Assembly (NCBI GenBank): GCA_964291305.2
Contig: OZ219783.1
Span: 186,001 to 250,000 of the forward strand
Direction: 5' to 3'
Source: VXNF01 sp964291305
Lineage (GTDB): Bacteria; Actinomycetota; Acidimicrobiia; Acidimicrobiales; CATQHL01
DNA length: 64,000 nucleotides
Below, one piece after another: positions 52,178 to 61,225 of this stretch. Each line of letters opens with the position of its first letter. The first letter of the stretch is position 1. The notes beneath the pieces are model-generated. The model saw only the letters and a list, made by a program, of their open reading frames with translations, did no database searches and was not told where the DNA came from. The position numbers were made by a program, and so were the translations under genes.

Positions 52178-52211
52178 AACTGCAGCCTCAGGCTCCGACG
52201 AGGAGGCGGCG

Positions 52212-52481
52212 GTGACTGGCCGCTGGGTCGAGCGCGAGCCGATGTACCTGTCGTTTGATGTCTACAACTGCGCCTACTGCGGCAAGAACGTACCTCGTCA
52301 CGTCTGGCTGGAGGATGTTGGCGGGGACGATATGCCGTTCTGCACTCCAGAAGTGGCTCAGATCCATTTTCGCACCCGGCTGCTCGAGGACCCCACCGCC
52401 CGACGCCCCGATGCCGCCCTGGGGCTCACTGAGCAACTCCGCTTGGTGCGCCAGAACTGCGCGGCGCTAAGACGCGACTGA
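52212..52481 (+). CDS. small Cys-rich (zinc-site) protein, candidate third subunit of the HyuAB complex
   Basis: 89 residues from GTG52212, with AGGAGG at 52201-52206; a longer frame from 52089 lies inside hyuB. Cys20 and Cys23 (CAYCGKNVPRHVW), His30 and Cys44 (MPFCTPE) could bind zinc; a further Cys lies near the end. The rest is polar and helical. Acetone carboxylase and acetophenone carboxylase, both HyuA/HyuB relatives, include small zinc-binding subunits, so the same role is plausible here. No clear sequence identity with AcxC was recognised, so this is based on context. Confidence 0.7.
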   Translation: MTGRWVEREPMYLSFDVYNCAYCGKNVPRHVWLEDVGGDDMPFCTPEVAQIHFRTRLLEDPTARRPDAALGLTEQLRLVRQNCAALRRD

Positions 52482-52509
52482 GGGCGCCAGGTCAGCTGGT
52501 GCTGGCTTT

Positions 52510-54024
52510 GTGAGCAAGCGCGGCTCAGCGCGCCTAATACCTGAGTTGCTCGCCACCGCGACGGCGTCGGCCCCGTGCCGGAACGCCATCGTGGTTGACG
52601 GCGCCGCGACCACTTACGCCGAGTTGGCCGCTCGGGTCGACTGCCTGGCGTCATGGCTGGTCTCGAAGCGCCTGGCGCGCGGCGACCGGGTCGCGCTGCG
52701 AGCCCCCAACGGCCAGCTGCACTTCGATGTCTACCTAGCTGCAGCCCGCATCGGCGTGGCATGTGTGCCCCTGGCACCAGAACTAGCCGATGCGGAAGTG
52801 GCCCGCCTAGTAGCCGACGCCAGCCCCATCCTGGCGTTCGCTGACGAGGCGGGCGCCGGTGCGCTGAGTGCAGCCGGTGTAGATGTCGTGGTCGAGGGCA
52901 GTCAGCGGTGGGCTGAGGCGCTGACAACTAGCGTCGCTGGGCTCCCGGCCCTCCCCGAGCCAACCGACACCGTCTTGATTGTCTACACCAGCGGTACCAC
53001 CGGCCGACCCAAAGGAGTCTGTATCAGTCACGCGGCGCTGACCGCTAATGCAGAAATGACTGCCCGGTCCCAGGAGTTCGGCGCCCACGAGGTTTATCTC
53101 ACCTCGACGCCTTTGCACCACACTTCGGCTGCGGCGCGGGTATTTGCCATGCTTCACGGGGCGCACAGCCACGTCGTGCTGTCGCACTTCGAGCCGGGCG
53201 CTTGGATTGAGGCGGTTGAAGCCCACGGAGTGACGAGTGCCATCGTCGTGCCCACGCAGGTCCGTCGCATTCTGGATCATGAGTCCTTCACGTTCGGACG
53301 ACTGGTGTCGTTGCGCTTGCTGGCCTATGGGGCCGCACCGAGTTCTCGCCAACAGGTGTGGCGGATGCGACAGGAGATTCGTTGCGGTCTGTACCACGGT
53401 TACGGACTTAGCGAGACGGTGGGCGTGGTTTGTGCGTTCACTGCCGCTGACCACGACGCTCTGACGGGTCTCCAAGACCCTCGGCTGGGTTCAATTGGCC
53501 GTGCGATTGGGGGTGCGGAGGTAGTTGTACGCCAACCCAACGGTACTGAGGTAGCTCCTGGGGAAGTTGGTGAGATTACCGTCCGCACAGCCAAGCTCAT
53601 GTCCGGCTACTTGGGCGAGAAAGCTACTGGGGCCGCCCTAGGCAGTGGCGGTTGGCTCTGGACTGGCGACCTGGCGACCGTCGACGCCGCTGGCTACATC
53701 ACCATCGTCGGCCGTTCTAAGGATGTCATCATCTCTGGCGGCGTCAACATCTACCCAGCTCAGCTAGAGAAGGTCATCGCGGCTCACCCCGCAGTTGGCG
53801 AGGTGGCGATCTTCGGCGTGCCCGATCCGGAATGGGGTGAGGTGCCTGTCGCTGCAGTCCGACTGCAGCCTGGGTGCACCCTCACCGCCGCTGAGATGTC
53901 CGAACTTCTAGCAGCGAACCTGGACCGTCGCAGCAGGCTGCGGAACGTGTTGTTCGTCGAAGATTTCCCGCGCACCGCCAGCGGCAAGATCCGCAGGCAG
54001 GACCTCCGCAAGCTCATGGAGTGA
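52510..54024 (+). CDS. AMP-forming acyl-CoA ligase (ANL superfamily)
   Basis: 504 residues. Adenylate loop YTSGTTGRPKG at 159-169, GYGLSETVGV in the middle, the hinge GWLWTGDLATVDAAGYITIVGRSKDVIISGGVNIYPAQLE and the catalytic Lys493 in PRTASGKIRRQ. It activates a carboxylic acid to its CoA ester. It starts at GTG 28 bases after the zinc-site protein and probably ends that operon. The substrate pocket residues do not allow a specific acid to be named; it is placed to activate the product of the HyuAB-type complex. Confidence 0.9.
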   Translation: MSKRGSARLIPELLATATASAPCRNAIVVDGAATTYAELAARVDCLASWLVSKRLARGDRVALRAPNGQLHFDVYLAAARIGVACVPLAPELADAEVARLVADASPILAFADEAGAGALSAAGVDVVVEGSQRWAEALTTSVAGLPALPEPTDTVLIVYTSGTTGRPKGVCISHAALTANAEMTARSQEFGAHEVYLTSTPLHHTSAAARVFAMLHGAHSHVVLSHFEPGAWIEAVEAHGVTSAIVVPTQVRRILDHESFTFGRLVSLRLLAYGAAPSSRQQVWRMRQEIRCGLYHGYGLSETVGVVCAFTAADHDALTGLQDPRLGSIGRAIGGAEVVVRQPNGTEVAPGEVGEITVRTAKLMSGYLGEKATGAALGSGGWLWTGDLATVDAAGYITIVGRSKDVIISGGVNIYPAQLEKVIAAHPAVGEVAIFGVPDPEWGEVPVAAVRLQPGCTLTAAEMSELLAANLDRRSRLRNVLFVEDFPRTASGKIRRQDLRKLME

Positions 54025-54090
54025 CCGCAGTGAGCAGCACCCCTCCCCGAGTCGGCGCAGCGGCCTCAAGTGCGCTTCGGGAGATTGATC

Positions 54091-54096
54091 TATAGT
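54091..54096 (+). promoter_or_regulatory. possible -10 box of the ABC importer operon
   Basis: TATAGT at 54091-54096 lies in the 238-base gap before the receptor gene. No good -35 was found at 16-18 bases. The rest of the gap shows no further motif by eye. Confidence 0.3.
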
Positions 54097-54262
54097 CGGC
54101 ACTCGCCTGTGGCTTTTCCCTAGGGGATCGTCAAATGATGCTACAGCGTCGGAGGTTTTGGCTCGGCGGGTGTTCGCTACCCGTCGGGTCGGGGGTTACC
54201 GGCTCTGCAGGGAGGAACCCCGGGTCAAATCCAGATCGCTACACCAAGAAGGGGAACGACTG

Positions 54263-55918
54263 ATGAAACTGTTTACGAGACGTGGCCTTGCCGTAGGACT
54301 GGCTCTGCTAGCGGTATTAGGTCTGGTGTCTGTCGGCTGTGCCACTGACACCAGTGACATTGAGGCCTCGGCAGACTCGGCCATGAGCACAGCCCAGGGA
54401 GCGGCAAACGATGCCGGGGTGGCTATGGCAGATGCCAGCGCGGCGAGCGCTGAGGCTCAGGCAGCGTCGGCCGACGCCGAGGCGGCTCTGGCTGCGGCAG
54501 AAGCGGCGCAAGCAGCCGCCGATCTAGCTCAGGCCACCGCAGAAGGTAACGAAGCGGCCGCTGAGGCTGCCGAGGAGGCTCTGGAAGCAGCGCAGGCTGC
54601 GGCAGAGGCTGCGTCGGCAGAAGCGGCTGCGGCCCGACAGGAAGCAGCCACAGCTCAGGCCGAAGCCGACGAAGCCCGAGCTGAGGCTGCGGCTGCGCAG
54701 GCTGAGGCAGAAGCGGCCGTGGCGGCGACCGCGCGCCCGTTCGAAGGGGTCACGCTGAAGTTTGGCAAAGCCCCACATGGCGAGAACGAGATCGAACTGT
54801 TTGAGAAGTGGTTCGCTCCCTTCGAAGAGAGGACCGGCATCAAAATCGAGCACACGGTTGTTCCTTGGCAGGATGTGGAGTCCACCTACACCGCCAGCTT
54901 CGCCGGCGACGATCCATTCGACGTGACCTACCAGGTAAGTACGCACCTCACTCTGTTCGGCGATCGAGGTGCCTTTATGGATGTGCTGCCACTGATGAGC
55001 AGCCCGGAGTACGCCTCCGAGCGAGCGCACTTCATCGATAGCGCCATCGATGCCAGCCTCTACCAGGGCAAGCTGTACGGCGTTCCGATCATCATTGGCA
55101 GCACTGTGATGTTCGTGAATCTGGACCTGCTAGAGCAGGCCGGTGTTAGCGAGATCCCCTCCACCACCGAGGAACTCATAGCCGCGGCCAAGGCCGTACA
55201 GGACAACACCGACGCCATCGGCTTCCACGTACCGATGACGACCGTGGACTTCAACTGGTATTTCAACCTGCAGAACGTCCACAACTTCGGTGGCGACATA
55301 GTCTCCGATGACTACACCTCGGCAACCCTCGACTCCGAGGCAGTGCAGCAGGCAACGCAGTTCGGCGCCGACCTAATCTGCAGCGAGGGCGTGCAGCCGC
55401 AGATCGGTCAGTACAACCGCGAGGAAGGCATCTCGCTGTTCAAGGGCGGTCAATTAGCTTTCCTGTTGGATGAGCCGCTGCGGGTCACCGCCTTCGAGGA
55501 AGAGGGCCTGCCCTTCGACTGGGACATCGCCCCGCCGGTGGGGGCGCCCGACGGAACTCGGACAATGTTCTCCACGACGGGCCACTGGTCGGTAGCGGCA
55601 GAGAGCGATCACCCCGAAGCCGCCTGGGAGCTGGCCAAGTTCCTAAGTTCGGCCGAGTTCATGACTGCTTACAACGAGGTCTACGGCTGGATCTCGCCAC
55701 GGGACGACATCACCACATTCCTCGGCAACGACAAGCTGCAGAGGAACCTGGATTGGGTCCTGGAATCCTGGGACGGCCTGGTCACGCATCCGAATATCGC
55801 CCAGATTCTCGACGAGTACGGCAAGGCGCTGGAGGCTGCAGCCTCCTGTGAAGTGTCAGTCGAGGACGCTCTCGCAGAGGCTCAGGCACGTGCCACGGAG
55901 GTCCTTGAGCGCGGCTAA
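54263..55918 (+). CDS. ABC importer substrate-binding lipoprotein with Ala/Glu stalk
   Basis: 551 residues from ATG54263 (AAGGGG upstream). The signal peptide ends in a lipobox with Cys26 (LVSVGC). Residues 27-157 are about two-thirds alanine with regular Glu/Asp/Gln/Arg, a long helical or coiled-coil segment. The receptor domain starts near 160 (FEGVTLKFGKAPHGENEIELFEKWFAPFEERTGIKIE) and is of the CUT1/MalE-like sugar type: FAGDDPFDVTYQVSTHL, KLYGVPIIIGSTVMFVNLDLLEQAG, GHWSVAAESDHPEAAWELAKFL. The stalk is not a normal part of this family. The two permeases and ATPase follow. The ligand is unknown. Confidence 0.9.
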   Translation: MKLFTRRGLAVGLALLAVLGLVSVGCATDTSDIEASADSAMSTAQGAANDAGVAMADASAASAEAQAASADAEAALAAAEAAQAAADLAQATAEGNEAAAEAAEEALEAAQAAAEAASAEAAAARQEAATAQAEADEARAEAAAAQAEAEAAVAATARPFEGVTLKFGKAPHGENEIELFEKWFAPFEERTGIKIEHTVVPWQDVESTYTASFAGDDPFDVTYQVSTHLTLFGDRGAFMDVLPLMSSPEYASERAHFIDSAIDASLYQGKLYGVPIIIGSTVMFVNLDLLEQAGVSEIPSTTEELIAAAKAVQDNTDAIGFHVPMTTVDFNWYFNLQNVHNFGGDIVSDDYTSATLDSEAVQQATQFGADLICSEGVQPQIGQYNREEGISLFKGGQLAFLLDEPLRVTAFEEEGLPFDWDIAPPVGAPDGTRTMFSTTGHWSVAAESDHPEAAWELAKFLSSAEFMTAYNEVYGWISPRDDITTFLGNDKLQRNLDWVLESWDGLVTHPNIAQILDEYGKALEAAASCEVSVEDALAEAQARATEVLERG

Positions 55919-55928
55919 CACAGACGGA

Positions 55929-55966
55929 GGCCGGCCTCATCGCGGAAGTCTGCGACGGGGCCGGCC
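55929..55966 (+). terminator. intercistronic hairpin after the receptor gene
   Basis: GGCCGGCC occurs at 55929-55936 and again at 55959-55966, able to pair across a 22-base loop that itself can fold (CGC...GCG). It lies 10 bases after the receptor stop. Such hairpins between receptor and permease genes stabilise the receptor mRNA or partly stop transcription, giving more receptor than permease. Confidence 0.5.
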
Positions 55967-56080
55967 GAGTACACCGCCGAGAACATTGATTGTTCTGAAG
56001 GATGACGTTGGAGATCGAGGCAGGCACTTGAAGGTTCCTGAGGCGCAGTCTTCCCCTTGGGCAGATCGCGCTGGAGCGTC

Positions 56081-57061
56081 ATGACCGTGGCCCCGGCTCC
56101 GGTGACAGCGGCGCCGGCCGCCGATGACTGGACAGAGCTAAGTCTCAGCGACGGCGAATACCGCTGGCGTGCCCGCCGCTACCGTCTACGAACCGTCAGG
56201 CGAGCCGCGGGCTTTCTGTCCCCTTATCTAATCATTTGGGGCGTCTTCTTGGCCGTCCCCGCTGTCTGGGGGATCTTCCTTAGCTTCAATCAGGGCGGGC
56301 TAATCAAGGGGGACCCACGGGTCTTTGTGGGCTTCGACAACTGGACCCGCACCTGGACCGACTCCGAACTCCGCACCGCGGTCAAGAACACCGGAATCTA
56401 CGTGATCATCGCCATAGCGGTGGTGTTCACCCTGGCCATCTTTCTGGCTTCACTGCTTAACCGCTACAAGAAGGGCAGCAACTTCTTCAAGGTGGCGCTG
56501 TACTTCCCGCTGCTGGCGCCGCCGATCCTCGGGGCGATCATGTGGTTCTTCATGATCAACTTCGACTTTGGGATTCTGAACCTCATCAAGCGGGGTGTTT
56601 TTGGCGGCGAAGGCGTTCGCTTCCTGGGCGAGAACCCTCACGCCTTGTTGACCATCGTGGCGGTGGAAGTCTGGCGTGGCCTTGGCTTCTGGGTGCTGTT
56701 CTACCTGGCGGGTCTGCAGAGCGTGCCCGAAGAACTTCAGGCCGCTGCCCGTATCGACGGGGCGGGCCGCTGGCGGCGTTTCCGGCGCATCACCGTGCCG
56801 ACACTGCGCCCGCTGCTGTTGTTCGCCCTGGTGATCGCAGTCATTTTCAACTTCCAACTCTTCGACTCGGTACAGGTGCTCACCGACGGCGGCCCGAGGC
56901 TCGGCACTGCCACAGTGGTGTGGTTTATTCACAAGCGATTATTTAAGTTCCAGGACACCGGGCTGGCGTATTCAGCCAGCATCGGGATGTTGGTCGTGGT
57001 GCTGGTCCTGACCGCCTTGTCGTTCTGGTTGCTGGGCAAGCGACGAAAGCGCGAAGCGTGA
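56081..57061 (+). CDS. ABC importer permease subunit 1 (CUT1, UgpA/MalF-like)
   Basis: 326 residues from ATG56081, with GGAG just upstream. Six membrane helices: a first one near 45-65 (FLSPYLIIWGVFLAVPAVWGIFLSF) and further ones to the C-terminus. The EAA loop that contacts the ATPase is EELQAAARIDGAGRWRRFRRITVP. The N-terminal 40 residues are cytoplasmic and polar. It follows the receptor by 162 bases and precedes permease 2 by 13 bases. Confidence 0.93.
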   Translation: MTVAPAPVTAAPAADDWTELSLSDGEYRWRARRYRLRTVRRAAGFLSPYLIIWGVFLAVPAVWGIFLSFNQGGLIKGDPRVFVGFDNWTRTWTDSELRTAVKNTGIYVIIAIAVVFTLAIFLASLLNRYKKGSNFFKVALYFPLLAPPILGAIMWFFMINFDFGILNLIKRGVFGGEGVRFLGENPHALLTIVAVEVWRGLGFWVLFYLAGLQSVPEELQAAARIDGAGRWRRFRRITVPTLRPLLLFALVIAVIFNFQLFDSVQVLTDGGPRLGTATVVWFIHKRLFKFQDTGLAYSASIGMLVVVLVLTALSFWLLGKRRKREA

Positions 57062-57074
57062 GGATGGCGGGAAA

Positions 57075-58019
57075 GTGACAGCCGATGTGACTGGCTCCGC
57101 TGCGCCTGAGGCGACCAGCGACGCCGCCGCTATGGCGGAGCGCCTAGCTGCGGCGGGACGGGCCAAGCGGCTCAACGATCGCTCTCGGATGATCCTGGCC
57201 TATGTGGTTCTCACTGTGTTCGTGGTGATTGCCATCGGACCGGCCTTTTATCTCATCTCGCCGGCGTTCCGCGACAGCGTCTCGCTGTTTACCTACCCGC
57301 CGGAGTGGATCCCCAGCGAGCCGACTCTCGACAACTACCGCTTCCTATTCTCCAACACCAGCTACGTGCGCTGGGCGATCAACACGCTGATATTCGCCGT
57401 TAGTACCACCCTGCTAACCGTTATCACTAACTCCATGGCCGGCTACGCATTCGCTCGCCTGCGCTTTCCGGGGCGCAACATACTTTTCTTTGTGATCCTG
57501 GCGACGCTCATGGTGCCGGTGGCTGCCGTCCTGGCGCCTACCTACCTGACAGTGCGCACTATCGGAGGGTGGCCGATCATCGGCGACTGGATCGACATCG
57601 ACACCTACCTGGGTCTGATCCTGCCCAGCGCCGTATCCCCTCTGGGTGTGTTCATGATGCGCCAGTTCATCGAGACCCTTCCTGAGGGCCTCTACGAGGC
57701 AGCTCGCCTGGATGGGGCGGGTGAGTGGCGCATCTTCACCAGGATTGTGTTGCCGCTCATCAAACCGGCACTTGTAGTGCTGGGCATCTTCGTGTTCATG
57801 CTGACTTGGGCTAGCTACCTGTGGCCGCTGGTGGCGGCAACCGACAATGAGTTCCGAGTGTTGACGGTGGGTATCGCCTCGCTCAAAGGGCAGTTCGTGA
57901 CCGACTGGGGCATCTTGGCGGCGGCCTCGTTGCTGACAATCGTGCCGGTGACCATCATTTTCCTGTTTTTCCAGAAGTGGTTTGTGCAGGCGTCGATGGC
58001 TGGTGCCCTGAAGCAATGA
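57075..58019 (+). CDS. ABC importer permease subunit 2 (CUT1, UgpE/MalG-like)
   Basis: 314 residues, GTG start. Six helices with the EAA loop EGLYEAARLDGAGEWRIFTRIVLPLIKP, and the typical NSMAGYAFARLRFPGRNILFFVIL segment after helix 2. It pairs with permease 1 to form the channel. The ATPase gene starts 24 bases downstream with GGAGG before its ATG. Confidence 0.93.
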   Translation: MTADVTGSAAPEATSDAAAMAERLAAAGRAKRLNDRSRMILAYVVLTVFVVIAIGPAFYLISPAFRDSVSLFTYPPEWIPSEPTLDNYRFLFSNTSYVRWAINTLIFAVSTTLLTVITNSMAGYAFARLRFPGRNILFFVILATLMVPVAAVLAPTYLTVRTIGGWPIIGDWIDIDTYLGLILPSAVSPLGVFMMRQFIETLPEGLYEAARLDGAGEWRIFTRIVLPLIKPALVVLGIFVFMLTWASYLWPLVAATDNEFRVLTVGIASLKGQFVTDWGILAAASLLTIVPVTIIFLFFQKWFVQASMAGALKQ

Positions 58020-58043
58020 TCCGCAGAGGAGACTGGAGGCACC

Positions 58044-59138
58044 ATGGCTGAGGTGATCCTGCGTCAGCTGACTAAGCACTTCGGCAGCGTCGAAGCTGTC
58101 GAGAGCGTGACCCTACGCATTCCCGACGGAGAGTTCCTCGTGCTGCTGGGTCCCTCGGGGTGCGGCAAGAGCACCATCCTGCGTCTTATCGCGGGGCTTG
58201 AGGATGCCACTAGCGGTGAAATCTTGATCGACGGCGAACTAATAAACTTCAAGGATCCCACCAAGCGCAATGTGGCGATGGTCTTTCAGAACTACGCGCT
58301 TTACCCGCACATGACCGTTTACAAAAACGTGGCCTTCCCGCTCGAGACGGCTCGGATGCCGAAGGAGCAGGTCGCCGAGTCGGTGCAGCGGACAGCAGAG
58401 ATGCTAGAGATCGAGGCGCTGTTGAAGCGGTTGCCCGAACAGCTCTCCGGTGGCCAGCGCCAGCGTGTGGCCTTAGCCCGGGCGATCGTGCGCCAGCCGT
58501 TGGTGTTTCTGATGGACGAGCCGCTCTCCAACCTGGACGCCCAGTTGCGGTTGCAAACCCGTCTGGAGCTGATGGGTTTGCACGAACGCCTCGGTATTAC
58601 GGCGATCTATGTCACCCACGATCAGGTGGAGGCCATGACTATGGGCCAGCGCATCGCCGTGATGCGCGACGGTCGGATCCAGCAGGTGGGCGGTCCGACT
58701 GAGGTGTACGACACACCGTCAAACACGTTCGTGGCCACGTTCATGGGCGCCCCGCCGATGAACCTGATTGGCGGATCGCTAGTGCGGGACAACGGGCAGG
58801 TCTCTTTCCGTTTTGAGGGCTACGAACTTGCTGTTCACCCAGAGGTGACGAGGATCGCACCCGAAGTGCTCGAGGGGGCTATCGGTGATGCTCAACTGGG
58901 TGTACGACCTGAACATCTCAAGTTGGGGTCACCCGAAACCGAGGGCCTGCCCGGGGTAGTCCGGTTCCTGGAGCCAGTGGGGTCGGACCTATTCGTGAGC
59001 GTCAATGTCGCCGGTCACCCTGTGCAGGTGCGGACTCCACCCGACACCCAAGTGAGCACTGGTTCTAACGTCCGGCTGGTGTTCGACCCAGCCCGCAGTC
59101 ACATCTTTGGCTCCGACTCCCAGAACCTACGGAGTTGA
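58044..59138 (+). CDS. ABC importer ATP-binding subunit (UgpC/MalK-like)
   Basis: 364 residues. Walker A GPSGCGKS at 36-43, Q-loop FQNYALYPHMTVYKN, signature LSGGQRQR at 134-141, Walker B FLMDEPLSNLD with Glu159, and the switch His in THDQVEAMTMG. The C-terminal TOBE/regulatory domain (about 240-364; FMGAPPMNLIGGSL, LGVRPEHL) is of the CUT1 type. It energises the importer formed with the two preceding permeases. Confidence 0.95.
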   Translation: MAEVILRQLTKHFGSVEAVESVTLRIPDGEFLVLLGPSGCGKSTILRLIAGLEDATSGEILIDGELINFKDPTKRNVAMVFQNYALYPHMTVYKNVAFPLETARMPKEQVAESVQRTAEMLEIEALLKRLPEQLSGGQRQRVALARAIVRQPLVFLMDEPLSNLDAQLRLQTRLELMGLHERLGITAIYVTHDQVEAMTMGQRIAVMRDGRIQQVGGPTEVYDTPSNTFVATFMGAPPMNLIGGSLVRDNGQVSFRFEGYELAVHPEVTRIAPEVLEGAIGDAQLGVRPEHLKLGSPETEGLPGVVRFLEPVGSDLFVSVNVAGHPVQVRTPPDTQVSTGSNVRLVFDPARSHIFGSDSQNLRS

Positions 59139-59153
59139 GTTCTCGCCCGTCCT

Positions 59154-60752
59154 ATGTATGACCTGGTGCTCGCAGGCGGCCACGTGGTGGACGGCACCGG
59201 CGGGCCGCCGTTTCGTGCCGACGTAGCGGTAAGCGAAGGGCGCATCGCTGCCCTGGGTGACGCTGGTGTTGCCCGGCGAACCATCGACGTTTCGGGTTAC
59301 CTGGTAGCGCCGGGGTTTGTGGACATGCACTCTCATTCCGATCTGGCGCTGCTGGCCGAACCCACCGCTGAGGCCAAGGTGATGCAGGGTGTCACCGCCG
59401 AGGTAATCGGCCAGGACGGTCTGGCGTACGCCCCCCTGGATGACTTTACGCTGGCAACGGTTCGCACCCAGACCGCCGGCTGGGTGGGCGATCCAGCGGG
59501 CCTGGACTACCAGTGGCGTTCGGTCGCCGACTACTTGGACCGTCTGGAGTCAGCACCCGCCTCGCTCAACGTGGCTTTCCTGTTGCCTCACGGGAACTTG
59601 CGCATGATGACCGTGGGTACCGAAGATCGACCTGCTACTAGCGCCGAACTCAACAGAATGTGCGCCCTGGTGCGCCAGGGAATGTCCGAGGGGGCGCTGG
59701 GGCTCTCCACCGGTCTTACTTACACACCGGCGATGTATGCCGACACGGAGGAGTTGGTGGCGTTGTGTCGCCAGATCACTGCCGGCGGCGGCTATTTCTC
59801 GCCCCACACCCGCAGCTACGGCCGCGGTGTGATGGAGGCCTACGACGAGATGATCGACGTGTGTCTGCGCTCGGGTGCGCCGCTGCACCTGACGCACTGT
59901 CAGGTCAGTTTTCCTGGTAACGAAGGACGTGCCAGCGAGTTGGTTGAGCGACTTACGGCTATCGACCCGCGCCGACTAGAACTCAGTGCTGACAGCTACT
60001 GCTACGTGCCCGGCTCAACCTACATGGCGGCGTTCTTGCCGAACTGGTCGTGGACCGCAGGTCCGAAGGGCGTGCTGGGGTATCTCGCTGACCCGGATGC
60101 CGCTGAGCGCATTCGTCACGAGTTGGAGAACGTCGGGACCGACGGCTTCCACGGGGCTCAAATGGACTGGTCGGCTATCGAGGTGTCCTCAGTTGGCTCC
60201 GAGGCGGGCCGCCGCTGGACCGGCCGGCGCGTGACAGAGATCGCCGCTGAGATGGTGGTTACGCCCTGGGAGGCCGCCCGCCGACTGATGCTCGAAGAGC
60301 GGCTAGAGGTCAACATCCTCACCCACGTCGGCCACGAGGACAACGTGCGCACCATCATGCAGTTGCCATTTCACATGGGCGGCAGCGACGGCATCATGAC
60401 CGGCGATCGCCCACATCCCCGCGCCTGGGGCACCTTCGCTCGCTACCTAGCCCACTACGCCCGCGACGAGGGGATGTTCGCCTGGCCGGAGATAGTGCGC
60501 AAGCTAGCGGCGTTGCCGAACCTCCGGCTGAGGCAGCTCGACAGGGGGTTGCTGCGTCCGGGCTACTGGGCCGACATCGTGGTGTTCGACCCCGACGGGG
60601 TGCGCGACACCGCCAGCTTCGAAGATCCCCGCCAGTATCCCGAAGGCATGCCTTGGGTGCTCGTGAACGGGGAACTGGTGAAGGACACTGACATCCACAC
60701 CGGCGCTCGGCCGGGCCGGGTGCTGCGCAGCCAACTTCAGGGGGCAGCGTGA
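59154..60752 (+). CDS. D-aminoacylase-family amidohydrolase (N-acyl-D-amino acid deacylase-like)
   Basis: 532 residues of the COG3653 amidohydrolase family. It has GFVDMHSHSDLALL (metal His59 and His61), GVTAEVIGQDGLAYAP, EGALGLSTGLTYTPAMYADTEELVALCR, HLTHCQVS and MTGDRPHPRAWGTFARYL. In Alcaligenes D-aminoacylase the stretch matching GQDG reads GNCG and its Cys binds zinc; here that position is Asp. The protein should hydrolyse a C-N amide, but not necessarily a classical N-acyl-D-amino acid. It follows the ATPase by 15 bases and overlaps the RidA-like gene by 4, so it belongs to the import operon. Confidence 0.85.
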   Translation: MYDLVLAGGHVVDGTGGPPFRADVAVSEGRIAALGDAGVARRTIDVSGYLVAPGFVDMHSHSDLALLAEPTAEAKVMQGVTAEVIGQDGLAYAPLDDFTLATVRTQTAGWVGDPAGLDYQWRSVADYLDRLESAPASLNVAFLLPHGNLRMMTVGTEDRPATSAELNRMCALVRQGMSEGALGLSTGLTYTPAMYADTEELVALCRQITAGGGYFSPHTRSYGRGVMEAYDEMIDVCLRSGAPLHLTHCQVSFPGNEGRASELVERLTAIDPRRLELSADSYCYVPGSTYMAAFLPNWSWTAGPKGVLGYLADPDAAERIRHELENVGTDGFHGAQMDWSAIEVSSVGSEAGRRWTGRRVTEIAAEMVVTPWEAARRLMLEERLEVNILTHVGHEDNVRTIMQLPFHMGGSDGIMTGDRPHPRAWGTFARYLAHYARDEGMFAWPEIVRKLAALPNLRLRQLDRGLLRPGYWADIVVFDPDGVRDTASFEDPRQYPEGMPWVLVNGELVKDTDIHTGARPGRVLRSQLQGAA

Positions 60753-61225
60753 GCACTCCGATCCAGCGGCTTCTGGCAGCCGGCTGGGAGCTGCCGCCGC
60801 TACCGAAACCGAAGGGTGTATATCTGCCCGCCCGGCGTCACGGGGACCTGCTGTACTTAAGCGCCCATGGCCCTTTCGGCCCCAACGGCGATTTTACCCA
60901 TCGCGGTGTTGTGGGGGAGGTCCTCACCCTCGCTGAGGCACGGGCCGCGGCGGAGGCCTGCGCTTTGAGCCTGCTAGCGTCGGCGTTCGGGACACTCGGC
61001 GACTTGTCGGCGATCTCTGGGGTGCTCAGAGTGACTGGCTACGTCAATGCCGCAGTCGGCTTCGAGGATCACGCCCGGGTTCTGGACGGCGCTAGTGAGG
61101 TGCTTGAGGCGGCCTTCGGCGTCGAGGCCCGTCATGCCCGCTCGGTAGTAGGCGTGGCGAGTCTGCCGTTCAACTTGCCGATTGTGGCCGAAGCGACATT
61201 TGCGATCGGAGCCTGCGATGGCTGA
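60749..61225 (+). CDS. RidA/YjgF-family protein
   Basis: 158 residues, GTG start overlapping the amidohydrolase stop. The family pattern is LYLSAHGPFG, a central helix AAEACALSLLASAFGTLGDLSAI, RVTGYVNAAVGFEDHARVLDGASEVLEAAFG, and ARSVVGVASLPFNLPIVAEATFAI with the conserved Arg and Glu at the trimer-interface pocket. RidA proteins hydrolyse enamine/imine intermediates made by PLP enzymes; the following PLP enzyme could be its source. This longer type belongs to the branch often found in catabolic operons. Confidence 0.88.
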   Translation: MSTPIQRLLAAGWELPPLPKPKGVYLPARRHGDLLYLSAHGPFGPNGDFTHRGVVGEVLTLAEARAAAEACALSLLASAFGTLGDLSAISGVLRVTGYVNAAVGFEDHARVLDGASEVLEAAFGVEARHARSVVGVASLPFNLPIVAEATFAIGACDG

